Assembly: GCF_900113575.1 (NCBI RefSeq) | Contig: NZ_FOPV01000023.1 | Coordinates: 1-41,640 of the forward strand | DNA length: 41,640 nucleotides | Direction: 5' to 3' | Origin: Nitrosospira sp. Nsp14 | Lineage (GTDB): Bacteria > Pseudomonadota > Gammaproteobacteria > Burkholderiales > Nitrosomonadaceae | Shown here: piece by piece, positions 25,565 to 33,906 of the stretch | How positions within the stretch are numbered: position 1 is the first letter of the stretch | How the letters are laid out: every line of letters begins with the position of its first letter | Position numbers and translations under genes: made by a program | Notes under the pieces: generated by a model | Seen by the model: only the letters and a program-made list of their open reading frames with translations | What the model was told of the DNA's origin: nothing | Database searches by the model: none

Positions 25565-25913
25565 GAAGAACGGTGTGTTACTGTGAAGGTAAACACGGTC
25601 TCAACGAAGAGGGGGACTAGAAACAAGCCGTCTATATACATCAATTTGCCCCGCCCCCTCCGGCGGACTATATTGCGCCGGTCCTCATCCTCCCCAACCT
25701 TAACGTAGCGCTACTCTCCCGCGGTTATTCATCATTAAGTTATTTTACCCAATGTGACTCAACGCACAGTATGAGCCGCGCCATTATATTAATCTGGCAA
25801 CACTTGCCGTTTATGCTCCTGCGACCGCTGACCGATCATAAGTTTGTTGATTGGCGCGGACACAGAGAGGCAAGCAACATTGACACTCTTATTTTCTGCA
25901 AAGGAGATTGATC
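25565..25913. other. Intergenic stretch, no gene seen
   Basis: A short inverted repeat CCGCC/GGCGG lies at about 25652-25670. The last bases carry the CsbD ribosome site AAAGGAG. Confidence 0.35.
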
Positions 25914-26099
25914 ATGAACAAAGATCAGGTAAAAGGAGCCGCCAAAGATATCGCCGGAAAGATCCAGGAAGGGGCCGGCGAACTGACCGGGGATAGAGAG
26001 CAGGAAGCCAAGGGCCTAGCGAAACAGGTCGAGGGGAAAACCCAAAAGAAGGTCGGTGATGCAAAAGAAACTGTCAAAGATGCGATCGACAATCTTTAA
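25914..26099 (+). CDS. CsbD family stress-response protein
   Basis: The 61-residue protein begins at ATG 25914, with AAAGGAG upstream. MNKDQVKGAAKDIAGKIQE and GAGELTGDREQEAKG are the CsbD signature; the rest is a charged helical KKVGDAKETVKDAI segment. CsbD-like proteins are small, hydrophilic and induced by general stress; their molecular role is not settled. It has its own terminator. Confidence 0.93.
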   Translation: MNKDQVKGAAKDIAGKIQEGAGELTGDREQEAKGLAKQVEGKTQKKVGDAKETVKDAIDNL

Positions 26100-26117
26100 A
26101 AGCAGGACCGTGATCCC

Positions 26118-26146
26118 CTCAAACCCGCTCCGGCGGGTTTTTTTTG
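26118..26146 (+). terminator. Rho-independent terminator after csbD-like gene
   Basis: AAACCCGC (26121-26128) pairs with GCGGGTTT (26133-26140) around TCCG, with eight T following. Confidence 0.9.
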
Positions 26147-26278
26147 GGGTGAAAAAAGTGCTTTCCAGGGTTGGACGAGACCTTGGGCGGTTTTTTCATT
26201 ATATTGCCCCTAATTAAAAAGGGGAGAATCTAAAAATCTGTTACTATGTCGATGCGGGCGTATTTACCCCCAACCCGC

Positions 26279-26310
26279 CCCGGCCTAGTGCCCTCTTGGC
26301 CGGGTTTTCC
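26279..26310 (+). terminator. Second terminator-like hairpin with no gene upstream
   Basis: CCCGGCC (26279-26285) pairs with GGCCGGG (26298-26304) and is followed by TTTTCCTTT. The 130 bases between this and the previous terminator contain no supportable gene, so a small RNA could end here. Confidence 0.6.
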
Positions 26311-26640
26311 TTTCTGCGGTTCCATTATTCGCGACGAAAATGGCGGCGGCGCTGGAGTAGGAAGAAAAACTCACAAAAAAAAACATGAAGGCAACTGCCA
26401 TCAAGCATTGTCCTCCTGACTCCCGATCAAGCTATTCCAACCGGTTCATCTCAAAGCAACGATGCGTACCCCGTCCGGGGTTATCATTCGCGCGCTTCTG
26501 AGCTGCCGCCCCGGGAATGGGACCCTGATCCGGAACTGCTTCCGTCACTTTTGTGGCTTTGACCGCCGGCCTTGACATCCTGCGGATGCATACCGCCATG
26601 ACTGCTTTTGCCGCCTTTGCGGTTGATATCCTACACGGGC
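26311..26640. other. Gene-poor stretch; possible KGG-type remnant on the minus strand
   Basis: Reading minus from about 26623 one frame gives NRKGGKSSHGGMHPQDVKAGG followed by Ser/Gly-rich residues and a stop near 26488. The KGG motif is reminiscent of stress-induced KGG repeat proteins, but there is no start with a ribosome site. Confidence 0.25.
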
Positions 26641-27226
26641 TCACGGTCCCGGCTTGCGGCTTCCCCGCTTGCGCCCCGCCGCGCGCGGAGCCGGTGTTGG
26701 TATGTTGTTGCCAAGCAAGGAAGACAGCAGAATGCCATCAGCGTAGCTCAGGTTGCGCGCACTGGCGGATATGCCCGAGGTGCGCATCTCGACCGGTGCG
26801 TGGGTATCGCCGATATAGCGGCTGCGCACCTGGATTGCATCCTCCGGGTTCGCCATGCTGATCGTATTGTCGATCCTTTCCCGCGTAATGCTTTCCGTGG
26901 TCTGGGGCAGCCGGTATCATTCCATCTCGGTTTGCTTCGCGGGCGCTTCACCTTTCCCTCAATCGTCAGTTCCGGCATTTTAACTACCGGCTCGTGACGC
27001 GTCAGCTTCAGGGCAGCGGTTCGTACGGCGACAGGCGGTGCATCGATATTCAGCAAAGCTCCTTGCACGGGAGCGACAGTACGCGGCTTATCGGTGTCGG
27101 ACAAAACCGATTTGGTTTTCTCATCTTTTACTACTCCCTCCGAGTTCACTGGCAGCAACCGGGGGAAAATATCCAGAGACTAACCAAGGCAAGTGAGGCG
27201 AGTTTTGGCTTCATGCCGACCTTCAT
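26641..27226 (-). pseudogene. TonB-dependent receptor, N-terminal part with frameshifts and missing barrel
   Basis: A signal peptide starts at ATG 27226 behind GGAGCG (KPKLASLALVSLWIFSPG) and then shifts frame into SEGVVKDEKTKSVLSD and VVKMPELTIEGKVKRP. A second shift near 26910 leads to the plug sequence ISMANPEDAIQVRSRYIGDT, RTSGISASARNLSYADGILL and SSLLGNN. These match the plug of TonB-dependent outer-membrane receptors. The sequence ends at 26641 and the 22-strand barrel is absent. At least two frameshifts plus truncation make it non-functional. Confidence 0.75.
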
Positions 27227-27870
27227 ATATCGATAACGCTCCAGCAATGTCTTTACCAGGCCTGCTTGAGAAGTGCCTTTCGGCTCGACTTCGAGCGCGG
27301 AATAAATTGCTGATTCTCGACTTGATGACCGATCCCGAGCCTGTGGTCGCCACCTCTATAGTCGCGGATGGCGTCGGGGAAATATCTTTAACTGGAAGCG
27401 GGGAATACTACCCAAACGCGCGAGCGCAGTCACAGCATTCTTGAGATCAGGCGTGGGCGAGAATAATCTTTTGAGTCCGTGCAGGAATGCGGCACGTTGT
27501 CGCAAGCACGTAACATTAATACGGCATCCTTATGGACTGGGCCACGGCGATGGCAATCGAGATCCGCCGCACAAGATCCCACGCACGGTAGCAAATTCGT
27601 CTCATATCGATACCGCTGATGCGCTTGCGACCGCGCCAAAATGGCAACATCTTGAAGGCGCCGTTCCCCATGGCGGCAGACGGCCGGGTGGAACAAATGA
27701 GAAGCGGCGGTGGAATAAAGTGTGTCTTAAGAGCGGTAGCGTACATAACATGGCATCCCGGAAAAGGCAATATTCGCCTCGTTGTGTTCCCTCCAGGCGA
27801 ACTTTGCCTGGCCTGGCCTGGGCTGGCGCCTTTCAGTGCCCGCCCGGCCTTTTTGATAATGACGAGGTTT
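27227..27870. other. Gene-poor stretch, no gene supported
   Basis: Overlapping frames on both strands have shadow composition. A GCCTGGCCTGGGCTGG tandem lies near 27808. The plus frame entering the next small gene is open for 84 codons before its ATG but lacks a convincing start. Confidence 0.35.
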
Positions 27871-28074
27871 ATGAAAAAACGCAGATACGCTGATATATAC
27901 GGGTATAGCCCGGACGAGTTTGATAGATGGCTCGAAAAAGCCAGCATCAACTCGCTTAAATGTTCCGCGAAAAAACCTTTGCACGAATTCGACCGGGATT
28001 CTGTTTTCTCCGCATACAACGATGGGTTGCGGAAAGCTCCCCGGCTACGGATGCGCACGCTGGCCGGGCAATAA
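27871..28074 (+). CDS. Small basic protein of the GY-EFDKWLE family, copy 2
   Basis: The protein is 67 residues from ATG 27871, with GACGAGG just upstream (an in-frame ATG at 27859 is possible). It opens MKKRRYADIYGYSPDEFD, then RWLEKASINSLKCSAKK. It is the most divergent of the three copies (27871, 21736 and 33163) but keeps the G-Y-x3-E-F-D-K/R-W-L-E core. Function unknown. Confidence 0.68.
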   Translation: MKKRRYADIYGYSPDEFDRWLEKASINSLKCSAKKPLHEFDRDSVFSAYNDGLRKAPRLRMRTLAGQ

Positions 28075-28670
28075 TATTGCATCGTGGTAAATCGAGGGCT
28101 ATTGCTCGCCCACTGAATAGCGCCTGACTGCCGGGTACGTAGTTCCGGTTCACCTCGTTCCTATACGGCGACCGGGTGCGTCTTTGGCTATTGAAACCGT
28201 CCGGCCCAGCGTTTTTCGTATCCGCCTCCCCGCCCCTTTTCCTTTTTGGCCTGAACGCGCGGTTCCGCAAAACCCGACAAAATGCTTTTCGGTTTGCGGC
28301 GGAGCCTCTCGCCGCATGAGAAACGCATCCCTCCACCGGATTCCGTCTGGCCTCGCGTCGTAACCCCTGCGCTGCCGATTAAGCCTGCAACAATCAATAC
28401 TCGGGATCTCCAGATTTAACCCGCCACTCGTGCAGTTTTTTCATCTTCCCTTTCAATTTGCCCACCCCCAGCATCTTTTCCCGTCTACTCTCCAGAATGT
28501 CGAAAAAATTTTCAAGGCAATGAAAAATATCGCTTAACTAGTATCCTAAGTTGCTGATTATGATTGGATTTAAGATAAGGCATGATAATTGCTTGTAGTA
28601 TCATGTAGTCATAAAAATACTTGTTATGAGAATAACGTTACAACTTTTTTAGATAAGGACTAGGATTTCG
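28075..28670. other. Intergenic stretch, no gene seen
   Basis: The minus-strand frames are arginine-rich shadows. The last 130 bases are AT-rich and should hold the promoter of the PEP-CTERM gene. Confidence 0.35.
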
Positions 28671-29402
28671 ATGGAACATGCAAAGACTGTATTTGTCGTC
28701 GCCCGGCTGGTTTTTATTCTGAGCATCTCTGCAGCATCGTCGGCTTCGATAGCCGCTACGACGCTCAGCGCCACAATAGGCGGCACGCCCATCGTTGCAG
28801 GCACCTATGTCGATTTTGACAGCCTCGCCCCGACCGGCGGTACGACTGACGAAGGCGTTACCGTATCTTATAGCGGCATAGGAGCCGGCACCATTGCCGT
28901 TCCCAACGTAGTGGGCAAATATGCGGCACCATATATCTCGGGAGGCAACGGCACGTTGTTTGGAAACACCCAGGCCGACGGTCGCGGCGTCACTCCATAC
29001 CTGAGCACCGGTATCGGACAGGTCACACTGCAGCTGGATCAATACCACAACTATTTTGGCCTGTTGTGGGGCTCAGTGGACGACTACAACACATTGTCCT
29101 TTTATGATGGGGCTACGTTGCTGTTCAGTTATACCGGCCTGGATGTCGACCAGCTGGCTAAAGGAAACCAGGGCGCTGGCGGCACGTTTTACGTAAATAT
29201 CAACTCGGATACGGGGTTTAACAGGGTCGTCGCCTCGAGTACCCGATACGGGTTCGAATTTGATAACGTTGCGCTGGATGCGAACCTTGTGCCACCGGCG
29301 GAGGTATTGCCAATTCCGGAACCCCATACTTACGTCATGCTTTTGGCAGGGCTTGTCCTGGTCGGCAGAATAGCCGCGCGTCACCACAGAGCGAGCGCGT
29401 AA
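28671..29402 (+). CDS. PEP-CTERM exported protein
   Basis: The 243-residue protein has a signal peptide (VFVVARLVFILSISAASSASIAA), a beta-rich Gly/Thr/Ser body (VDFDSLAPTGGTTDEGVTVSY, GLLWGSVDDYNTLSFYDG, YGFEFDNVAL), and the sorting signal IPEPHTYVMLLAGLVLVG followed by RIAARHHR. The body resembles the Npun-type PEP-CTERM proteins with a W-G-S-x-D-x-x-N-T-L-x-F-Y-D motif. It is an exosortase substrate, expected outside the outer membrane or in matrix. No exosortase is in the window. Confidence 0.88.
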   Translation: MEHAKTVFVVARLVFILSISAASSASIAATTLSATIGGTPIVAGTYVDFDSLAPTGGTTDEGVTVSYSGIGAGTIAVPNVVGKYAAPYISGGNGTLFGNTQADGRGVTPYLSTGIGQVTLQLDQYHNYFGLLWGSVDDYNTLSFYDGATLLFSYTGLDVDQLAKGNQGAGGTFYVNINSDTGFNRVVASSTRYGFEFDNVALDANLVPPAEVLPIPEPHTYVMLLAGLVLVGRIAARHHRASA

Positions 29403-29456
29403 ATAGCGAAAAGGCTAAGCAGTCATTGGGGGGGCTGTCTCTTTGTCCCGTGATTG

Positions 29457-29500
29457 CCCAAAGACCCTGTTAACCGCTAGTCCGGTGCAAGTCTTTGGGG
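29457..29500. terminator. Inverted repeat downstream of the PEP-CTERM gene
   Basis: CCCAAAGAC and GTCTTTGGG pair across 24 bases. It lies about 55 bases after the stop and may terminate transcription, though the T run is short. Confidence 0.4.
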
Positions 29501-29525
29501 CGCAGCACCAGATCGGCGCCGGGCT

Positions 29526-29789
29526 TACCTCAACCCGTATCTTTTTTTCTGGCAAGCCTCTCAGGAAGTCGAGGAGCTGCGTGCTGTCGATGGCGACGAG
29601 CCGCTAAGAAAAGCTCCGCAACAAGCGAGAGCTCATCTGCGACGTATCAAGATCGACACTTACCTTGGAATGGGGTTTTCCAACCTGATTGCTTTTTTTG
29701 TCAGCACCCGTCTTCGGATACTCGGCTGGATCGCAACGGGTGTAATGGCGCTTGCGGTACTGGGGATGGGGATAACTTCGCTACTGTAA
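29526..29789 (+). pseudogene. NRAMP-family metal transporter fragment with internal deletion
   Basis: The frame reads YLNPYLFFWQASQEVEELRA, then LRRIKIDTYLGMGFSNLIAFF, the conserved middle of an NRAMP Mn/Fe transporter. It then jumps directly to VSTRLRILGWIATGVMALAVL and GMGITSLL-stop, which is the C-terminal end. The membrane segments normally between them are missing. The last part repeats at 32076-32165. No start is present, so it is a relic. Confidence 0.78.
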
Positions 29790-30208
29790 AAGTATCCATT
29801 GCCGCTGGCCCACCCTGATCCGCTTGTTGGGAGAGTAGGCGCAGCGTGCCGCTCGTTAAGTTCCGCGAAGGTCTGGAAATACGGACTTTTGTCCGGCGAA
29901 CGAGGAAGGACAGAGGTGTCGGCAGCACTGGAAAAATCGGCGCCGGCGACGCGCCCAAACAACTATGCTTCGTTCGAGTTCATGCGCGGGTTAGGCTTTA
30001 AGTAGCTCAATAACGTAGATTCCAGACGCCAACAAACCCGGCGTGGTCCGCACAGCGTGGAGTTTTCCCCACTTTTCGAGCAGTGCTCGGGTTTCGCCCG
30101 ACGCAAGGTCGCGTCCGGGAATCAGAAGCTGATGGTTCGTTGGCATGAGTACAAGAAATGTGAATGGCACGGCCAAGCCAATAAGCACCGCCCCAATTAA
30201 CCACATGA
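29700..30208. repeat. Left copy of a ~510-bp direct repeat (pair with 32076-32585)
   Basis: It runs from GTCAGCACC through the NRAMP tail, an intervening segment and the C-terminal half of a DUF1772 gene. The partner lies 2.4 kb downstream in the same orientation. By eye the two are nearly identical, with scattered substitutions and small indels. The porin gene is between them. Confidence 0.9.
29991..30206 (-). pseudogene. C-terminal half of a DUF1772 membrane protein (truncated duplicate)
   Basis: Its 71 residues match the last 71 of the intact protein at 32368-32808 in all but five positions (66 of 71 identical). The frame starts in the middle of the third membrane helix (LIGAVLIGLAVPFTFLVLM) exactly where the direct repeat ends. 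There is no ribosome site of its own, so it is a truncated duplicate. Confidence 0.85.
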
Positions 30209-30367
30209 AGCTTCCTCGTGCATATCCTCGATCAGAAGATTACAACTATTTTCGGCCACCCCATCATCCAGCGGTTTGCGATCTCGATCCCCGGTCTGCC
30301 CCGACTCTAATATCCCGCATTTAGTCCGGATATGTCCAGGTTGTATTTGGAACAATACCGCGACAAA

Positions 30368-31696
30368 CTAGAACTGCACGTATGCGTTGATGCCGACCAT
30401 GACTTGGTTATTGTTACCATTAAAGGGGCGACCCTCGCCCGAAAACCAGTCATAGCGCACTTCCGGACGAAAGGTGATATTCGGGTGCGGAGTGTAGTTC
30501 ACTCCACCCGTCACAGAGAAGAAGTCGCCCGCAAACGCGCCACGGTTGGGATTTCCTCTGAATTCAGAGCCGCTTACTCGTGTACCGTCTGCATCGCGAA
30601 ACCACTCAAATCGAAAGCCAGCTTTTACTGTTTTGTGTAGCGTATAGTTGAGGTATTGATCCACCCCGTACCATGAAGCAGCAGTTCCATTCACGTTCCC
30701 GTTTGCCTGAGACGAAAAGTGCTGGTGAAGAGTGAACTCAAGCTTCTCCAGAGGACGTAGGGTAACGATTGCGCTATATCTTGTCCGGTTACCAAACACT
30801 CCTGGAATTATCGTGGGCTCTTGTCCCGTAATAACTGCCAGCGAGCCCGTGAAGAATTGATCGGTCGTAGCGTATTTCACTCCGCCAAGAAACGCCGGAT
30901 TATCATTCTGCCGGTCCAATGAGTCCCAGCCGTTCACTACACCCGCTCGAACAGAGAGCTGCGGGCTGATATTCGCCGTAGCAAGACCACCCCAATGCGT
31001 GAATGGACCAGCAAACTGGTACGAATAAGACTTCGAATAAAAGAAATTGCCCGCAGCGGGTACACCCTCGTAACCGATTATCGTGTAGAAGTGTCCCAAC
31101 TTAACTGAAACGGTCTTGTTGCCGATTTCAGCATACATTTGCGGAAGCGCGAAACCATGTAATTGTTGGTTCCATTTTGGCGCGCCGCTCTCGGTACGTT
31201 CAAGTCCATTGCTTTGTGCAAGAAAGAAATCGTTACCGAATAGGACATCAACCCTGCCACCCAGATCGATGCTTTTTGTATCTTTCAAAGTTTTTTCAGC
31301 AATGAAATAGAGCTGGTTCAGCTGAGGCTGATTACGATCGACCTCGTTATATGGGCCATTAAAATGGGAACTTGGGGTTGAGCCATTATAAACGTAGCCT
31401 CCGCTGACCCACCCTCTTAGAGAAATCGGCCAGCCTTGAGGGAAGACATGTTTGACGTCCTCCTCGCCTTTAGGCACGTGTTCAGGGAAGAGATGTTTGC
31501 CTCCCGAACCTTCAGGGAAGAGACGTTTGATTCCCATACCCAGGGCAGCCGCCGCTGGAGCCATGTCTGAGGGCGACGCGGAAGACTTGGGAGCCATGGG
31601 AGGCGGTACCGCGCCATTATCCGCCCACACGTAATTTACCCCGCAGATCAGCCAGGACATTGCGCACGCGCCCAATCCGAATTTACACTTTTTCAT
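30368..31696 (-). CDS. Outer-membrane beta-barrel porin (OmpL-like, putative beta-barrel porin-2 type)
   Basis: The ATG 31694-31696 has AGGGGG upstream and yields 442 residues with a signal peptide ending NYVWADN. A Pro/Ala linker is followed by three phased motifs (IKRLFPEG, GKHLFPEH, VKHVFPQG). A barrel then begins (ISLRGWVSGGYVYNGS) and runs to the end with alternating strands: SIDLGGRVDVLFGNDFF, LPQMYAEIGNKTVSVKLGHFY, LEFTLHQHFSSQA, TVKAGFRFEWFRD, ITFRPEVRYDWFS. It ends in Phe, as outer-membrane proteins do. The substrate is unknown. It is the only gene between the two copies of a direct repeat. Confidence 0.85.
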   Translation of the reverse strand: MKKCKFGLGACAMSWLICGVNYVWADNGAVPPPMAPKSSASPSDMAPAAAALGMGIKRLFPEGSGGKHLFPEHVPKGEEDVKHVFPQGWPISLRGWVSGGYVYNGSTPSSHFNGPYNEVDRNQPQLNQLYFIAEKTLKDTKSIDLGGRVDVLFGNDFFLAQSNGLERTESGAPKWNQQLHGFALPQMYAEIGNKTVSVKLGHFYTIIGYEGVPAAGNFFYSKSYSYQFAGPFTHWGGLATANISPQLSVRAGVVNGWDSLDRQNDNPAFLGGVKYATTDQFFTGSLAVITGQEPTIIPGVFGNRTRYSAIVTLRPLEKLEFTLHQHFSSQANGNVNGTAASWYGVDQYLNYTLHKTVKAGFRFEWFRDADGTRVSGSEFRGNPNRGAFAGDFFSVTGGVNYTPHPNITFRPEVRYDWFSGEGRPFNGNNNQVMVGINAYVQF

Positions 31697-31967
31697 GTAT
31701 CCCCCTATTTGAAAATCGATCCGACTAGTGCTGCTCGTGACACTCTCGTTACCGAGAAGCGGCGCTGACGTTTTAAGTATGCAGAGGCAAACGAAGAGCA
31801 AAGTGCGAGCAAGGAGGCGAAGTTATTGCCAGCTAAACGCTCGGACCACACCCTTCGAGTAATTGCACCGCTGGGGGGCACCACTGGGCGTACATGGCCA
31901 GTTCAGGAACATTGTAGGATAGGAGTAATGTGTGACTGTTCGGTAACGTACAGATAAAAAATCAGAC

Positions 31968-32165
31968 TCTTGCTTGCGCATACCGATGCGATTCGCTCAA
32001 GACGTAATTGCCGTTCCCATTATGGCAGTCATGATGCTTCCGGCTGCAAAACCTAACGTAACGGGACAGTTTGTTGTCAGCACCTGTCTTCGGATACTCG
32101 ACTGGATCGCAACCGGTGTAATGGCGCTTGCGATACTGGGGATGGGGATAACTTCACTACTGTAA
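31968..32165 (+). pseudogene. NRAMP transporter C-terminal fragment, second copy
   Basis: The frame IPMRFAQDVIAVPIMAVMM, LPAAKPNVTGQFVVSTCLRI and LDWIATGVMALAIL is the C-terminal part of an NRAMP transporter (canonical V-I-A-V-P-I-M-A-V-M-M). It keeps a segment deleted from the copy at 29526. The N-terminal four fifths are absent. Confidence 0.78.
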
Positions 32166-32585
32166 AAGTATCATTAAAGCCGCTGGCCCATTCTGATCTG
32201 CTTGTTGTGAGAGTAGGCGCAGCGTGCCGCTCGTTAAGTTCTGCGAAGGTCTGGAAATGCGGGCTTTCGTCCGGCGAACGAGGAAGGACAGAGGTGTCGG
32301 CAGCACTGGAAAAATCGGCGCCGGCGACGCGCCCAAACAACTATGCTTCGTTCGAGTTCATGCGCGGTTAGGCTTTAAGCAGCTCAATAACGTAGATTCC
32401 AGATGCCAACAAACCCAGCACGGTCCGCACAGCGTGGAGTTTTCCCCACTTTTCGAGCAGTGCTCGGGTTTCGCCCGACGCAAGGTCGCGTCCGGGAATC
32501 AGAAGCTGATGGTTCGTCGGCATGATTACAAGAAATGTGAATGGCACGACCAAGCCAATAAGCACTGCCCCAATAACCCACATAA
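32076..32585. repeat. Right copy of the ~510-bp direct repeat
   Basis: Partner of 29700-30208. On this side the repeat leads into the complete DUF1772 gene, while on the left side it follows the NRAMP remnant. Confidence 0.9.
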
Positions 32586-32808
32586 TGCCGCCATCGAGCA
32601 ACCAGGCGGACACCCCGGCACTGAAACTCAGGATAGCCAGTGGAGCTTGCATCATTGTTGCCCGTTTGTAGCTGGGCGCCCAAACCGTAACCGCAGTCTT
32701 CGTATCGCAGTCCATCCGTGCCGGGTGCTCAACAAGATTGATGTAGAGCGCGGCACCGGCAAAAACGGTACAGCAAAAAACAGCGACGAATTGCGCGGCG
32801 TGCAACAT
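32368..32808 (-). CDS. DUF1772 (anthrone oxygenase-like) membrane protein
   Basis: The 146-residue protein has four hydrophobic segments: FVAVFCCTVFAGAALYINLVEHPAR, APLAILSFSAGVSAWLLDG, IMWVIGAVLIGLVVPFTFLVI and LGLLASGIYVIELL. The E-H-P-A-R motif after helix 1 and the M-P-T-N motif after helix 3 are typical of DUF1772 proteins. It is an inner-membrane protein of unknown role. Its 3' half is duplicated at 29991. Confidence 0.85.
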   Translation of the reverse strand: MLHAAQFVAVFCCTVFAGAALYINLVEHPARMDCDTKTAVTVWAPSYKRATMMQAPLAILSFSAGVSAWLLDGGIMWVIGAVLIGLVVPFTFLVIMPTNHQLLIPGRDLASGETRALLEKWGKLHAVRTVLGLLASGIYVIELLKA

Positions 32809-33162
32809 CTCAACACCTGTTCATAATTGGTGGCATAACAAACCTGGCATCACCCCCGTGGCGGCCCTTACCCTACATAAATAACTAATGCGAAGGGGCA
32901 AATGAACGTAATTCTCTGATTGCGGAATTCTTGGCAAACGCGGGCGCATTTCACAACCTTTTAAGGAAGACCTGCTAGAACACTAGTACAGATGCGAGAT
33001 AGTCACATCTGGCAAGAAGGAAAATGTCGTGCTTCAGTTAGCTCGCGTACATTATTCGATTATGAAATTTGCGAATATCAGAGACGGGGCATGCCTGCTG
33101 ACTACTCATCTGCGCTTCCGGGTTAGTGGACGGCCTCCTAGCGGTTTATATAGGGGATTCCA
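32809..33162. other. Intergenic stretch, no gene seen
   Basis: No frame with a ribosome site was found. The end carries GGGGA in front of the next small gene. Confidence 0.35.
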
Positions 33163-33354
33163 ATGAAAAAATCAAAAGGTATTGATGCGTTGGGATACAA
33201 GGCAAAAGAATTCGATAAATGGCTGGAAAAAAGAACCAACAAAATTCTTAAGCGCGCGCTCAAAATGCAACGGCTGGCTAAAGAGGAATTACCTGCCTGG
33301 ATCAACAGTTCCGAACGTCTTGCGCTGGACGAGAGTTTCCAAACGCGCCATTAA
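33163..33354 (+). CDS. Small basic protein of the GY-EFDKWLE family, copy 3
   Basis: The protein is 63 residues: MKKSKGIDALGYKAKEF, DKWLEKRTNKILKRALK and a variable tail. It is very close to the copy at 21736 across the first 33 residues. GGGGA precedes the ATG. It lies about 190 bases upstream of the WYL-like gene on the same strand. Function unknown. Confidence 0.75.
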   Translation: MKKSKGIDALGYKAKEFDKWLEKRTNKILKRALKMQRLAKEELPAWINSSERLALDESFQTRH

Positions 33355-33543
33355 ACTCGACATAGCCGGGCTCATTTTCATCCGGCTGCCCGTCAAGCTC
33401 GTTGCCATGCGCTTCCTTAAATGAAAAAGGCCCCAAAAGGCGACCCCGGCTATGACTTAACACGAATTCTCTACTGCGTCAACTGTTATTTATTTTCGCA
33501 TTGCTGGGTTAATATCTATTCACAATATTCGGAGGGAATGGAT

Positions 33544-33906
33544 ATGTTTGAAACAATAAAACAAAAAAATCGAACAGGCCCAGTTCCGCGTAGAACAGAC
33601 TTGGAAACCACGCTATGCGAGGCCATCCGTAGCAAAACAAGGATACGCCTCCACTACAAAAACGAGGGCCACTTTCGGACGTTTGAACCGTACATTATCT
33701 ACGAATCAGCGGGAAGAATTCTCGTGGCTGGAGTGCAAATCAAGGATGACTCTAGAACTCTATCCACGTCAGGGTGGCGGGAGTTTGAGGTCGATTGGGT
33801 TAACACGATCCTTCGCATCCGAGAAACCTTTAGACCCGACCCCGAATTCAGTCCCTTCAAGGCTAAATTCGGCACGAATGTGATCTGCGTCGTTGACCGC
33901 ATTTAG
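33544..33906 (+). CDS. WYL-domain-like protein
   Basis: The best start is ATG 33544, six bases behind GGAGGGA, giving 120 residues; the open frame extends upstream to 33421. Residues 18-85 fit a WYL-type ligand-binding fold: LETTLCEAIRSKTRIRLHYKN, RTFEPYIIYESAGRILVAG and VQIKDDSRTL. The C-terminal part contains W-R-E-F-E-V-D and an R-x-R-E-T-F-R-P-D-P motif. WYL domains bind nucleic acid or nucleotides and often regulate defence or stress genes, usually with an HTH that is missing here. Its 3' end is duplicated at 36950. Confidence 0.7.
   Translation: MFETIKQKNRTGPVPRRTDLETTLCEAIRSKTRIRLHYKNEGHFRTFEPYIIYESAGRILVAGVQIKDDSRTLSTSGWREFEVDWVNTILRIRETFRPDPEFSPFKAKFGTNVICVVDRI

Noticed and set aside
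32224-32826. Plus-strand open frame of 200 codons over the DUF1772 gene
   Set aside because: It is antisense to a membrane protein whose helices and motifs are clear, and the left repeat copy does not preserve this frame.
33355-33420. Possible third copy of the WPES-tail/ATP-grasp junction (CAAGCTCGTTGCCATGCGCTTC)
   Set aside because: Similarity to 15760-15790 is short and can be chance; no flanking match was seen.
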